Numbered from the stretch's first letter, positions 1 through 6,764 are shown. The stretch is DNA of 16,589 nucleotides from UBA4486 sp041984885 (GCA_041984885.1 JBHIXH010000049.1:1-16589); one strand, 5' to 3'. The notes: generated from the sequence alone by a model not told the origin. Translations and numbers: made by a program.

Positions 1-2
1 AT

Positions 3-631
3 GCCTTTGTCGGGCTGGAATTTCGTGGTGATGGTTTGAGCTCAAGTCTTTCTGGTTTGACGATCAGTGGAAAGGTATTTGTCAGTGACATAGAGGATAT
101 TCGTGCCGAGAGTTTCGGTGGTGGACCGGATATCTACAGTGAACTGGAATCGGATGGTTATGAGATAACCGGTCGCTATGACTGGTATTTCGGATTCGCC
201 AGAATTTCATATGCAGACATTGATACCGAGATCGATGGTCAGTCGGGTAGCACGGAACAGTATTATATCGGGACATCGATTGGTGAGTCGGTCAGGGCGG
301 ATTTTGTACATTCAATGCCGCAGTTCGGTATTACTTTTGGTGCCGATGTTCAACATTATTTCTCGCTGGATGGTTATGACATCTTCTCCGATGCAGTTGT
401 TGAGGATGCGTTTGAATCCTATACGGTAGCGAATNNNNNNNNNNTGCATTCATCGCTTACACACCGCCGAGTTACGACAATCTGACGCTGCGCGCAATGC
501 TGAACAATATGTTTGATGAAACCTATGTTGACCGGGCGTCGTATGGTCAGGAATACGTTACCAACTTTGGTACACAGGTGTTGAATCAACCCGGGCAGTC
601 AGTTGGCTTGAGTGCAAAACTCAGGTTTTGA
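3..631 (+). CDS. TonB-dependent outer-membrane receptor, C-terminal part (5' end outside window, internal N gap)
   Basis: The reading frame is open at the left edge and encodes alternating polar/hydrophobic strands (for example LSGLTISGKVFVSDIEDI and YDWYFGFARISYADI) typical of the C-terminal beta-barrel of TonB-dependent receptors. After the N run another frame continues with AFIAYTPP, then LTLRAMLNNMFDETYVDRASY, and ends in SVGLSAKLRF before TGA. The 'N-MFDETY' block followed by a terminal strand ending in Phe is the classic end of this family; the final aromatic residue serves outer-membrane assembly. Such receptors import iron chelates, cobalamin or other large ligands using TonB energy. 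The substrate cannot be told from this fragment, but the PepSY-TM gene 150 nt downstream favours a ferric chelate. The two halves lie in different frames only because of the artificial gap. About 200 residues are visible of a protein usually 650-800 long. The family call is firm; plug, TonB box and signal peptide lie outside. Confidence 0.85.
435..444. other. Assembly gap (10 N) inside the receptor gene
   Basis: Ten undetermined bases interrupt the receptor gene. The frame before the gap ends on a complete codon (AAT, 432-434). The frame after it starts with GCA at 446, leaving a single T at 445. A length of ten does not join the frames, so the N run is a placeholder rather than a measured gap. 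Confidence 0.95.
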
Positions 632-785
632 CTTCACGTTTGTCCGGACGTACGGATGAAAGGATGAATCAGCCTGCTTTGTTCACGCATAAAAATTATT
701 CTCGGTATTGCCACGGGCATCTCTAATTTTTAGTTTTTGCATGGATGGGAACGGGGCCATCAGGTTAATAAGGGGCAGTGAACAA

Positions 786-1961
786 TTGAATATCAGAAAA
801 ATACTTTTTTGGTCACATTTAGTCGTGGCACTGACCATGGGACTTCTGATTGCCCTGATGTCGGCAACGGGTATTGCTATTGCGTTCGAGGAAGAAGTGC
901 TCGCATGGGTGGATCGCGAAACTGGCAGGGTAAATGTACCTGCAGATCAGTCTCGCCTAAGCATTGATCGGTTGATTGCCATCGTCCAGCAGGAACGCCC
1001 TGAGTTTACGGCTGATTATGTCGTCATTGAGAATAAACCGGATGCGGCATTGGCATTCCTGCATGAGTTTCATGAACTGTTACACGTCGATCCATACAGT
1101 GGCGACATTCACGATACGCGCAGAGAGCATTGGCAGTCCGTATTTTGGGCTCTGGAATCGTTACATCGATTCCTCGGTATGCAAGCAGAAGGCTGGTGGC
1201 AAACGGGTCGTTTGATCAACGGTATTGCCAACATCGCATTGGTGTTTCTTTGCCTGAGCGGTATCTACCTGTGGTTTCCCCGACGTATCAGCTACAAGGG
1301 CTTGAGATCGGGTTGGCGTTTTATTCCAGGTGCCAGGGGTAAAGCCAGGGATTATAACTGGCACCGCGTTTTTGGCTTCTGGAGTTTTCTGGTTTTGGGC
1401 ATGCTTGCCGTTACGGGGGTGGTCATCTCGTTCGAATGGGGACATCGTCTGGTTTTCACATTGGCGGGTGAAGAGGCACCGAAATCCCGCAACTTCGGCA
1501 TGATGAGTGTGCCACCGGCAAAGGTACCCAAACATGAACCGGGCGCAACAGCATTACCCTATGAAAAGTTGTTAACTCAAGTACAGACGGCCTATCCGGA
1601 ATGGCAGCGGATCAGTTTCGAGTTGCCTGCAGACACGGACAGCGAGACACCGGTTGAACCCGCTCCGGTCACGTTGCATGTCGTCCTGCCCGATCACATG
1701 CCCAGTCGTGCCTGGATTCCGGTAGAACTCGATCCGTTCACTGGCAAGATCCTGCAAACCGTTCACTTTCATGATCGCAGCCCCGGTTTGCGGGCACGCG
1801 TATGGATACGCTTTTTGCATACCGGCGCTGCCTATGGCGTATGGGGAAAGATCATCGTGTCCCTGGCTTCACTCGCCGCTTTGTTCATGGTGTATACCGG
1901 GTTCGCATTGAGTTACCGTCGCTTCTTTGGTCGAAGTCAACGTTTAGCGAGACAGACCTGA
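786..1961 (+). CDS. PepSY-associated TM-helix (PepSY_TM) inner-membrane protein, probable iron-chelate reductase
   Basis: With a TTG start this is a 391-residue protein. Four hydrophobic segments are visible: one near the N-terminus (FWSHLVVALTMGLLIALMSA), a pair in the middle (INGIANIALVFLCLSGIYLW and FGFWSFLVLGMLAVTGVVIS) and one near the C-terminus (IIVSLASLAALFMVYTGFAL). Periplasmic loops include a PepSY-like block (HEFHELLHVDPYSGDI). Several histidines sit near membrane segments (WSHL, LHRFLG, NWHRVFG, RFLHTG), as expected for a haem- or metal-linked reductase. Relatives such as PiuB/FoxB-type proteins sit beside TonB receptors and help release iron from siderophores. The TTG at 786 is preferred because AGGGG lies about 10 nt upstream and because family members usually begin with a few basic residues directly before TM1. 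ATG at 741 and TTG at 708 are in-frame alternatives. The family is clear; the reductase role and substrate are inferred from neighbours. Confidence 0.82.
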   Translation: MNIRKILFWSHLVVALTMGLLIALMSATGIAIAFEEEVLAWVDRETGRVNVPADQSRLSIDRLIAIVQQERPEFTADYVVIENKPDAALAFLHEFHELLHVDPYSGDIHDTRREHWQSVFWALESLHRFLGMQAEGWWQTGRLINGIANIALVFLCLSGIYLWFPRRISYKGLRSGWRFIPGARGKARDYNWHRVFGFWSFLVLGMLAVTGVVISFEWGHRLVFTLAGEEAPKSRNFGMMSVPPAKVPKHEPGATALPYEKLLTQVQTAYPEWQRISFELPADTDSETPVEPAPVTLHVVLPDHMPSRAWIPVELDPFTGKILQTVHFHDRSPGLRARVWIRFLHTGAAYGVWGKIIVSLASLAALFMVYTGFALSYRRFFGRSQRLARQT

Positions 1962-2036
1962 GCTGGTAATAACTAGGCACGGAAAGTACATAAATACACT
2001 GGTGGTGTTGGTGGGACAGGTAGGCGAGTAACGACT

Positions 2037-2064
2037 GTTTGTCAAGTGGACAAACGCAGTTCAA
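2037..2064. repeat. Dispersed palindromic repeat, copy 1
   Basis: The core GTTTGTCAAGTGGACAAAC is a 9-bp inverted repeat with one mismatch around a central G, followed by GCAGTTCAA. It matches 27 of 28 bases of a second copy at 4468-4495. It lies in the 228-nt gap between the PepSY gene and the 3' end of the AraC-family gene, where I see no other feature. Similarity extends weakly upstream (GGTAGGCGAGT against GGTTGGGTGAGT). Confidence 0.8.
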
Positions 2065-2189
2065 TGACAATTTCATTTGGAGCAAAATTGGAAAACATTG
2101 ATTTAATTCTTCGCGATTAAGACAGGGCAAGGCTGAAGTTGGCGTACTCGACCAGGTGATAGTAAAGGCGAAGTATATCTACACAGGTG

Positions 2190-3206
2190 CTATTGATTCT
2201 CCTGGCGGTAAGCGCGTGGAGACAAGCCATAAGCCTGTTTAAAAACCCGGCTGAAATGTGACACGTTATTAAATCCGCAATGCATAGCGATATCTGTCAC
2301 TGAATCTTGCACAGGCATACGTTTTGCCAGAATACGTCTGCCCAATTCTAGTCGCTGTTGCGTTACATAACGCATTAATGAAATCCCTTCATTACTGAAT
2401 AAGTTATTCAAATAACGCACAGACAAGCCGACACCGTCTGCAATACGTGCGGCATCCAGGTCGTTATCTGTCAAATGGTGATTGATATATGATTTAACAC
2501 GCAATAACACCTGACTGCCATGTCGGGTTATTGACTCATGTTTTCCGGCAATGATGTTGGTGGACAGCATAAACATATCCAGAACATGTGTTGCCAGTTG
2601 CATATACTGATCCTGCTCAAGCGTGTCCAGATTATTGACAATGGAATAAATAAGCGAAGAGGTCACAGCACCAATACCACGATTTGTCGTCAAACATGTT
2701 GCAGTGAAATCATTTATATTTGGAACCCTTTTTTGCAGGATATTGCGTGGAATTGAAATCAGTATTTTTGAAAAAGGCGTGGGTATTGTGATTCGATGTG
2801 GCTGCGTAACATCGTAGAGTGCCATTTCGCCCTTATTTAAATAGACTTCTCGCCCGGCCTGTTCCAGTTTGTACTTTCCTGAGGTTAGTACTACAAGATT
2901 GTAACAATCATGTGCGGGCTTGATGGGTTCGTGCATACGGGAAAGGCATACAGGATTTGAACGAATTGGAGACAAACGCATTCCTTCCAGCCAGGGGTAA
3001 AGCAGTATGTCGTTAAAAATGGCATGATCTTTTGATGGCGTAACTTCCACATTCGCCCATTCTCTTCCGATCACTTCTGTCAACCAATGCAGACGATGTG
3101 TGACCGGTTTGTCCTGTGTTGTATAACGAAGACCTCCCAGTCGTATCAGACTGTTAACCGGGTCTTTCGCAAAGCCTGCTGTGGAGGCGAATATGGATTG
3201 TTCCAT
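2190..3206 (-). CDS. AraC-family transcriptional regulator
   Basis: This 338-residue protein has the two-part AraC/XylS layout. The N-terminal two thirds carries a cupin-like ligand-sensing fold (NLVVLTSGKYKLEQAGREV, then GEMALYDVTQPHRI), resembling the AraC_binding_2 domain of FeaR-like activators. The last ~105 residues hold two helix-turn-helix units: LDAARIADGVGLSVRYLNNLF and SVTDIAMHCGFNNVSHFSRVF, followed by the family signature YGLSPRAYR. It should act in the cytoplasm as a ligand-responsive activator. The ATG is supported by AGGTG about 8 nt upstream. It is transcribed away from the four-helix membrane protein and cytochrome b561 genes across a 106-nt gap, so these are its most likely targets, by the usual divergent arrangement. 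The inducer is unknown. Base composition is more AT-rich than in the housekeeping genes to the right. Confidence 0.9.
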   Translation of the reverse strand: MEQSIFASTAGFAKDPVNSLIRLGGLRYTTQDKPVTHRLHWLTEVIGREWANVEVTPSKDHAIFNDILLYPWLEGMRLSPIRSNPVCLSRMHEPIKPAHDCYNLVVLTSGKYKLEQAGREVYLNKGEMALYDVTQPHRITIPTPFSKILISIPRNILQKRVPNINDFTATCLTTNRGIGAVTSSLIYSIVNNLDTLEQDQYMQLATHVLDMFMLSTNIIAGKHESITRHGSQVLLRVKSYINHHLTDNDLDAARIADGVGLSVRYLNNLFSNEGISLMRYVTQQRLELGRRILAKRMPVQDSVTDIAMHCGFNNVSHFSRVFKQAYGLSPRAYRQENQ

Positions 3207-3312
3207 AGTTAATCACCTGTTTGATAAAAAAATATCGCTCCCTCAGAAAAGTTTTACCTCTGTTGTGCCGGTATAGTTGATCAATCAACAATCGCGATAA
3301 CCGGGAGTAATC
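3207..3312. promoter_or_regulatory. Divergent promoter region between the AraC regulator and the 4-TM/b561 genes
   Basis: This 106-nt gap must hold both divergent promoters and probably the regulator's operator. It contains the inverted repeat GTTGATCAATCAAC (6-bp arms, 3276-3289) next to the AT-rich GTATAGT. The ribosome-binding site GGGAG for the rightward gene lies at 3302-3306. AraC proteins usually bind longer direct repeats, so the inverted repeat is only a candidate site. Confidence 0.4.
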
Positions 3313-3771
3313 ATGGTACAAAACAACAATAATAACAGCAATATTGTGATGTTACGTGGTGCCTGTTTATGGGTTTTAGTGGCACTGATATTGGCCTGGA
3401 GCCTGGTTGGTATTTATAACGACATTGGATTTCTCAAGAGTGTTTTTCCGGGGAATCCACATCGTGTGCTGCAGGCACATATTGATTTTCTATTAATGAG
3501 TGCGTTAATCCTCGGGTTCTTTGCCGCGCGTGCGCCTTTACCCTGGCATGTGCGTTGGGCAATGGTCATAGGTGCGTTCACCAATTCCAGCCTGTTTCTG
3601 ATATTTGCAATGTATCCATCTACTGACCCGTTGTCAGAAAGCTTCGCACCGGCTTCCTTGGGCAATACTATTTTCGATATCTACTTGTACGCCAGTATTA
3701 CCTTGACAACCTATGGGTTCGGACGCGCTGCAATAGAAAATTTCAGATCAACTTTATCTGGCAGGCATTGA
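3313..3771 (+). CDS. Small four-helix integral membrane protein of unknown function
   Basis: I do not recognise this 152-residue protein. After an Asn-rich N-terminus (five consecutive Asn from residue 4) it shows four hydrophobic segments at about residues 14-34, 54-72, 80-100 and 118-138. Short loops contain FPGNPHRVLQAH (His50, His56 at the start of TM2), PWHVRW (His79 at the start of TM3) and YPSTDPLSES. Histidines at membrane edges would fit haem or quinone contact, but that is inference. The start has a good ribosome-binding site (GGGAG, 6 nt upstream). The stop is 33 nt before a cytochrome b561 gene, so the two are probably co-transcribed, with the divergent AraC protein as the likely regulator. 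The four-helix layout loosely recalls the styrene-oxide isomerase / hydroxylaminobenzene mutase fold, but the residue pattern does not match well enough to name it. Confidence 0.75.
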   Translation: MVQNNNNNSNIVMLRGACLWVLVALILAWSLVGIYNDIGFLKSVFPGNPHRVLQAHIDFLLMSALILGFFAARAPLPWHVRWAMVIGAFTNSSLFLIFAMYPSTDPLSESFAPASLGNTIFDIYLYASITLTTYGFGRAAIENFRSTLSGRH

Positions 3772-3804
3772 AGCTGATCAATATGTGCGTGTGGCATTAA
3801 CCGC

Positions 3805-4338
3805 ATGCAAATCCGAATTAGAAATACCCGTGCTCAATATGGATTGATAGCTCAGTTATTACATTGGGTCAGTGTCATATTGTTGGTAATACTGATTGTT
3901 ACGGCAAATGAATTTGCAGGTTTGCAGAATAGTCCTGACAAGATGATCTTGATAATGCAACACGCATCCTGGGGCTTGTGGTTTTTACTGATCATGTTAC
4001 TACGGCTTTACTGGCGTACTCTTAATCTAAATCCTGTTCATTCCTACTGTATTGCCAGCTGGCATAAGTTTGGTGCAATATTTCTTCATAGATTAATTTA
4101 CGCCGTACTGGTTACGCAAAGCATTACGGGTTTAAGTAATTTATTATTTTCCGGGCATGACATTTCATTTTTTGGTGTCTTCAATATTCCATCGTTCACG
4201 ATTAATCATGAAATGTTGTCAGACATCACAGCGTGTGTACATTACATGCTATCCGTTGTTATCTATCCCCTGATTGCTATACATATAAGTGCGGCGATTT
4301 ATAATCAGCTTTTTGGCGTATTGGATCAAAGATTATAG
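3805..4338 (+). CDS. Cytochrome b561 family protein
   Basis: This 177-residue, four-helix di-haem b-type cytochrome belongs to the bacterial CybB/YceJ type. The N-terminal signature is QYGLIAQLLHW with His20. Further histidines are His53 in TM2 (MQHASWGLW), His145 (CVHYMLS) and His159 (IAIHISA) in TM4. The spacing pairs them as axial ligands of two haems, as in CybB. TM3 carries FLHRLIYAVL and a Gly in QSITG. Such proteins sit in the inner membrane and pass electrons between quinol and a partner, or reoxidise superoxide. No clear Shine-Dalgarno sequence precedes the ATG, which may reflect translation coupled to the upstream membrane protein 33 nt away. The likely partner is that four-helix protein; the electron donor and acceptor are not visible. 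Confidence 0.9.
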   Translation: MQIRIRNTRAQYGLIAQLLHWVSVILLVILIVTANEFAGLQNSPDKMILIMQHASWGLWFLLIMLLRLYWRTLNLNPVHSYCIASWHKFGAIFLHRLIYAVLVTQSITGLSNLLFSGHDISFFGVFNIPSFTINHEMLSDITACVHYMLSVVIYPLIAIHISAAIYNQLFGVLDQRL

Positions 4339-4458
4339 TTTTTTGGCCGCAGTACTTCCTCGGGTCCATTTGAGGACTGTCAAAAACGAGGTTGTTAAGC
4401 AGCATATCCAGGATTAAACAAACCAAATGAGCCAGTGCCGTTTGACCCGGTTGGGTGA

Positions 4459-4496
4459 GTTGAAACCGTTTGTCCAGTGGACAAACGCAGTTCAAC
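4459..4496. repeat. Dispersed palindromic repeat, copy 2 (extended hairpin)
   Basis: The core GTTTGTCCAGTGGACAAAC is a perfect 9-bp inverted repeat around a central G. Here it is enclosed by a second arm pair, GTTGAA (4459-4464) and TTCAAC (4491-4496), so a long two-part stem is possible. Positions 4468-4495 match copy 1 at 2037-2064 in 27 of 28 bases and in the same orientation. No U-run follows on either strand, so this is not a standard terminator. Confidence 0.8.
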
Positions 4497-4516
4497 GAAC
4501 GCGAGTCATGGACGAT

Positions 4517-4561
4517 GTGCAGGATGCACAAGTGTCGCGGACGCAGGACGCGTGGAGCGAC
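4517..4561. other. Structured intergenic segment with nested inverted repeats
   Basis: The 278 nt between the b561 gene and the tRNA contain no convincing gene. Besides the palindromic repeat there is GTGCA-GGA-TGCAC (4517-4529). It is followed by an outer inverted pair GTCGC (4534-4538) and GCGAC (4557-4561) enclosing smaller CGCG-type pairs. The segment is more GC-rich than the preceding module. It looks like a dispersed intergenic repeat or remnant of a mobile element, but one copy alone cannot show this. Confidence 0.35.
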
Positions 4562-4616
4562 CGACGAGCTGGATTTAGCCAGGGATGGAAAGCACTCTAG
4601 TTTGCTATGACTTGAT

Positions 4617-4693
4617 TGGTGGGCCCGGTAGGACTTGAACCTACGACCAATGGATTATGAGTCCACTGCTCTAACCAACTGAGCTACAGGCCC
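4617..4693 (-). tRNA. tRNA-Ile2 (anticodon CAU, lysidine type) or tRNA-Met
   Basis: Read on the minus strand this is a complete 77-nt cloverleaf with encoded CCA. The acceptor stem GGGCCTG pairs with CGGGCCC (one G-U), the D arm is GCTCAGTTGGTTAGAGC, and the anticodon arm is TGGA-CTCATAA-TCCA with anticodon CAU. The T arm is GTAGGTTCAAGTCCTAC. CAU occurs in elongator Met, initiator Met and the minor Ile tRNA. Initiator is unlikely because the acceptor stem begins with a perfect G-C pair and the anticodon stem lacks three consecutive G-C pairs. The TTGGTCG variable region, the GGTTCAAGTCC T arm and its place just downstream of rpoD resemble E. coli ileX, which also lies near rpoD. I therefore favour Ile2, whose C34 is modified to lysidine by TilS to read AUA. 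Confidence 0.9.
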
Positions 4694-4747
4694 TGATACT
4701 TAAAATAATAAACCCGATAACGGAAAGTAACCGCAGCCTTGCGGCTG

Positions 4748-4788
4748 CACTGCTCCACCTTGTCGCTGTGCGACCCCGCTACAGGCCC
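4748..4788 (-). pseudogene. Probable 5'-half remnant of the neighbouring tRNA
   Basis: On the minus strand this stretch starts with GGGCCTGTAGC, identical to the first 11 bases of the intact tRNA. It later contains GAGCAGTG, identical to the tRNA's end-of-D-arm segment. The D-loop between them is replaced by a different, 11-nt longer sequence that forms the hairpin GTCGC-ACA-GCGAC (4762-4774). No anticodon arm, T arm or 3' end follows; instead there is a second hairpin GCAGCC-N4-GGCTGC (4733-4748). The piece sits 95 nt upstream of the functional gene on the same strand. Confidence 0.5.
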
Positions 4789-4851
4789 AACACAATAGCG
4801 ATTAGCTACAAGCAATTAGCCATAAGTCTTGGAAAAATCCAGGCTGGTTAT

Positions 4852-6720
4852 TTACTGATCAAGAAACGTACGCAGTTGTTCCGAACGCGACGGATGACGT
4901 AACTTGCGTAACGCCTTCGCTTCGATCTGGCGAATACGTTCACGTGTGACATCAAACTGTTTACCGACTTCTTCCAGCGTGTGGTCGGTATTCATGTCGA
5001 TACCGAAGCGCATGCGTAATACCTTTGCTTCACGCGGTGTCAGTCCTTCCAGTGCTTCCATCGTCGAGTTGCGCAAGCCTTCGAAACCGGCAAAGTCGAC
5101 CGGTGATTCGATATTCGTATCCTCGATAAAATCACCGAGATGCGAATCTTCATCATCACCGATTGGTGTCTCCATCGAAATCGGTTCTTTCGCGATCTTT
5201 AATACCTTGCGGACTTTCTCTTCCGGCATTTCCATCTTCTCTGCCAGCTCTTCCGGCGTGGCCTCGCGGCCTTTTTCCTGCAGGATCTGTCGTGAGATAC
5301 GATTCAGTTTGTTAATCGTCTCGATCATATGTACCGGGATACGGATGGTCCGTGCCTGGTCCGCGATCGAGCGCGTGATCGCCTGGCGTATCCACCAGGT
5401 CGCATAGGTAGAAAATTTATAACCACGACGGTATTCAAATTTATCGACGGCTTTCATTAAACCGATGTTGCCCTCCTGGATCAGATCCAGAAACAACAGG
5501 CCACGGTTCGTGTATTTCTTTGCAATCGAGATGACAAGTCGCAGGTTGGCTTCAACCATTTCCTTTTTCGCGCGGCGTGCCTTGGCCTCGCCAATAGAGA
5601 CCTTGCGGTTAATCTCCTTGAATTCACCGATCATCAGGTTGCTTTCGTTAAAAACAGAACTGAGTTTTTCCTGGATCTTCAGGATCTCGTCCTTGTGTTC
5701 TTTAATACCGGCAACAAATGGTTTGCGTGAACGTGCCAGTTTCTTGATCCAGTCCGGGTTCACTTCGTTACCCGGGAACGATTGCAGAAAATCGTTGCGC
5801 GGCATCTTCGCCTTCTTCACGCACAGGTTCATGATGTTACGTTCGGCCATGCGGATCAGTTCGATGATGCTGCGCACGTTATACGTTAACTGATCCGTTA
5901 ACTTCGGAGTCAGACGTAGCTCGAGAAACTTTTCCGTTAACTCTTCCTGTACCTTCAGTGTCTTCTTGTCAGCACGACCATAGCGTTTCGCGTATTTCTG
6001 TACTTTGGTATGCAGTTTCGTGATGACCTTGATGCGATCACGAATGTCTTCCGGATCGATTGTCGCTTCCGGTTCGTCTTCGCTGGAATCGTCATCATCG
6101 TCGTCATTGTCAACGTCGTCATCGTCCGAGTCATTATCGTTATTCGTATTCGCTGACGGATGTTGTGGCGGTGTGATACCGCTGTCCGGATATTCCTCAA
6201 AATCATTGATGCCGATAATGATATCGCTCAGCTTCAATTCTTCTGCTTCAACCTTCGCGTGTGCAGTTAATAACACCTCTATCGTGCCGGGGTACGTGGA
6301 CAGGGCAGCGAGTACCTGGTTCAAGCCTTCTTCAATACGTTTTGCGATCTTGATCTCGCCTTCGCGCGTCAGCAGATCAACGGTACCCATTTCACGCATG
6401 TACATGCGTACCGGGTCCGTGGTGCGACCGAATTCGTTTTCAACACTGGCGAGCGCGGCGGCGGCCTCGGCAGCGGCATCCTCGTCCGGCGCATCGGTGT
6501 CGTCCGTCATGATGATACCCATCTCCGGCGGCGACTCATGCACGGTGATGCCCATGTCGTTAATCATGTTGATGATGTCTTCGACCTGCTCCGGGTCGAC
6601 AATGTCATCAGGCAGGTGGTCATTGACCTCGTGATAGGTCAAAAAGCCCTGTTCCTTGCCTTTGGCAATCAGCTTCTTGAGTTGAGATTGGTCGTCGTTT
6701 TGTTCGAGTTGTTCTGCCAT
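4852..6720 (-). CDS. rpoD: RNA polymerase primary sigma factor RpoD (sigma-70)
   Basis: This 622-residue housekeeping sigma factor (613 in E. coli) directs RNA polymerase to -35/-10 promoters. Region 1.1 occupies the N-terminus (KKLIAKGKEQGFLTYHEVND) and region 1.2 lies near residue 100 (DPVRMYMREMGTVDLLTREG). A non-conserved insert carries a strongly acidic stretch (about residues 194-219, nearly all Asp/Glu/Ser/Asn). Region 2 is textbook (NLRLVISIAKKYTNRG, DLIQEGNIGLMKAVDKFEYR, YATWWIRQAITR). Region 4.2 has its helix-turn-helix at about 581-605 (TLEEVGKQFDVTRERIRQIE). It is the last gene of the macromolecular synthesis operon. No strong Shine-Dalgarno sequence precedes the ATG, and a terminator-like hairpin lies 26 nt upstream of it. 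Confidence 0.98.
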   Translation of the reverse strand: MAEQLEQNDDQSQLKKLIAKGKEQGFLTYHEVNDHLPDDIVDPEQVEDIINMINDMGITVHESPPEMGIIMTDDTDAPDEDAAAEAAAALASVENEFGRTTDPVRMYMREMGTVDLLTREGEIKIAKRIEEGLNQVLAALSTYPGTIEVLLTAHAKVEAEELKLSDIIIGINDFEEYPDSGITPPQHPSANTNNDNDSDDDDVDNDDDDDDSSEDEPEATIDPEDIRDRIKVITKLHTKVQKYAKRYGRADKKTLKVQEELTEKFLELRLTPKLTDQLTYNVRSIIELIRMAERNIMNLCVKKAKMPRNDFLQSFPGNEVNPDWIKKLARSRKPFVAGIKEHKDEILKIQEKLSSVFNESNLMIGEFKEINRKVSIGEAKARRAKKEMVEANLRLVISIAKKYTNRGLLFLDLIQEGNIGLMKAVDKFEYRRGYKFSTYATWWIRQAITRSIADQARTIRIPVHMIETINKLNRISRQILQEKGREATPEELAEKMEMPEEKVRKVLKIAKEPISMETPIGDDEDSHLGDFIEDTNIESPVDFAGFEGLRNSTMEALEGLTPREAKVLRMRFGIDMNTDHTLEEVGKQFDVTRERIRQIEAKALRKLRHPSRSEQLRTFLDQ

Positions 6721-6745
6721 AGGTTTCGCAAGTGGAAAATCTAAA

Positions 6746-6764
6746 ATTCCCGCAGGGCGGGAAT
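6746..6764 (-). terminator. Terminator-like hairpin between dnaG and rpoD
   Basis: Read with the operon, ATTCCCGC-CCT-GCGGGAAT forms a perfect 8-bp stem with a 3-nt loop, followed directly by TTTTAGATTTT. This is the form of an intrinsic terminator. It lies after the dnaG stop and before the rpoD start, inside the transcript. It could terminate part of the read-through, or lie upstream of a separate rpoD promoter. Confidence 0.65.

Noticed and set aside
1885..2130. Minus-strand reading frame sharing the peptide NCVCPLDK with a second frame at 4277-4531
   Set aside because: The shared peptide is only the translation of the palindromic repeat. The frames overlap the ends of the PepSY and b561 genes and show no domain, so I treat them as non-coding.
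3313..3771. Styrene-oxide isomerase / hydroxylaminobenzene mutase assignment for the four-helix protein
   Set aside because: Size and helix number fit, and His56 sits at the start of TM2, but the Asn expected a few residues after that His is Met here and the remaining motif is absent.
4459..4496. Terminator for the b561 gene
   Set aside because: The stem is long, but no T-run follows on either strand and the same sequence occurs as copy 1 at another place.
4617..4693. Initiator tRNA-fMet
   Set aside because: The acceptor stem starts with a paired G-C and the anticodon stem lacks the three consecutive G-C pairs of initiators.
5465..6634. Long plus-strand reading frames opposite rpoD, including a Ser-rich one
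   Set aside because: They are antisense to a highly conserved gene; the Ser-rich run simply mirrors the Asp codons of the acidic insert.
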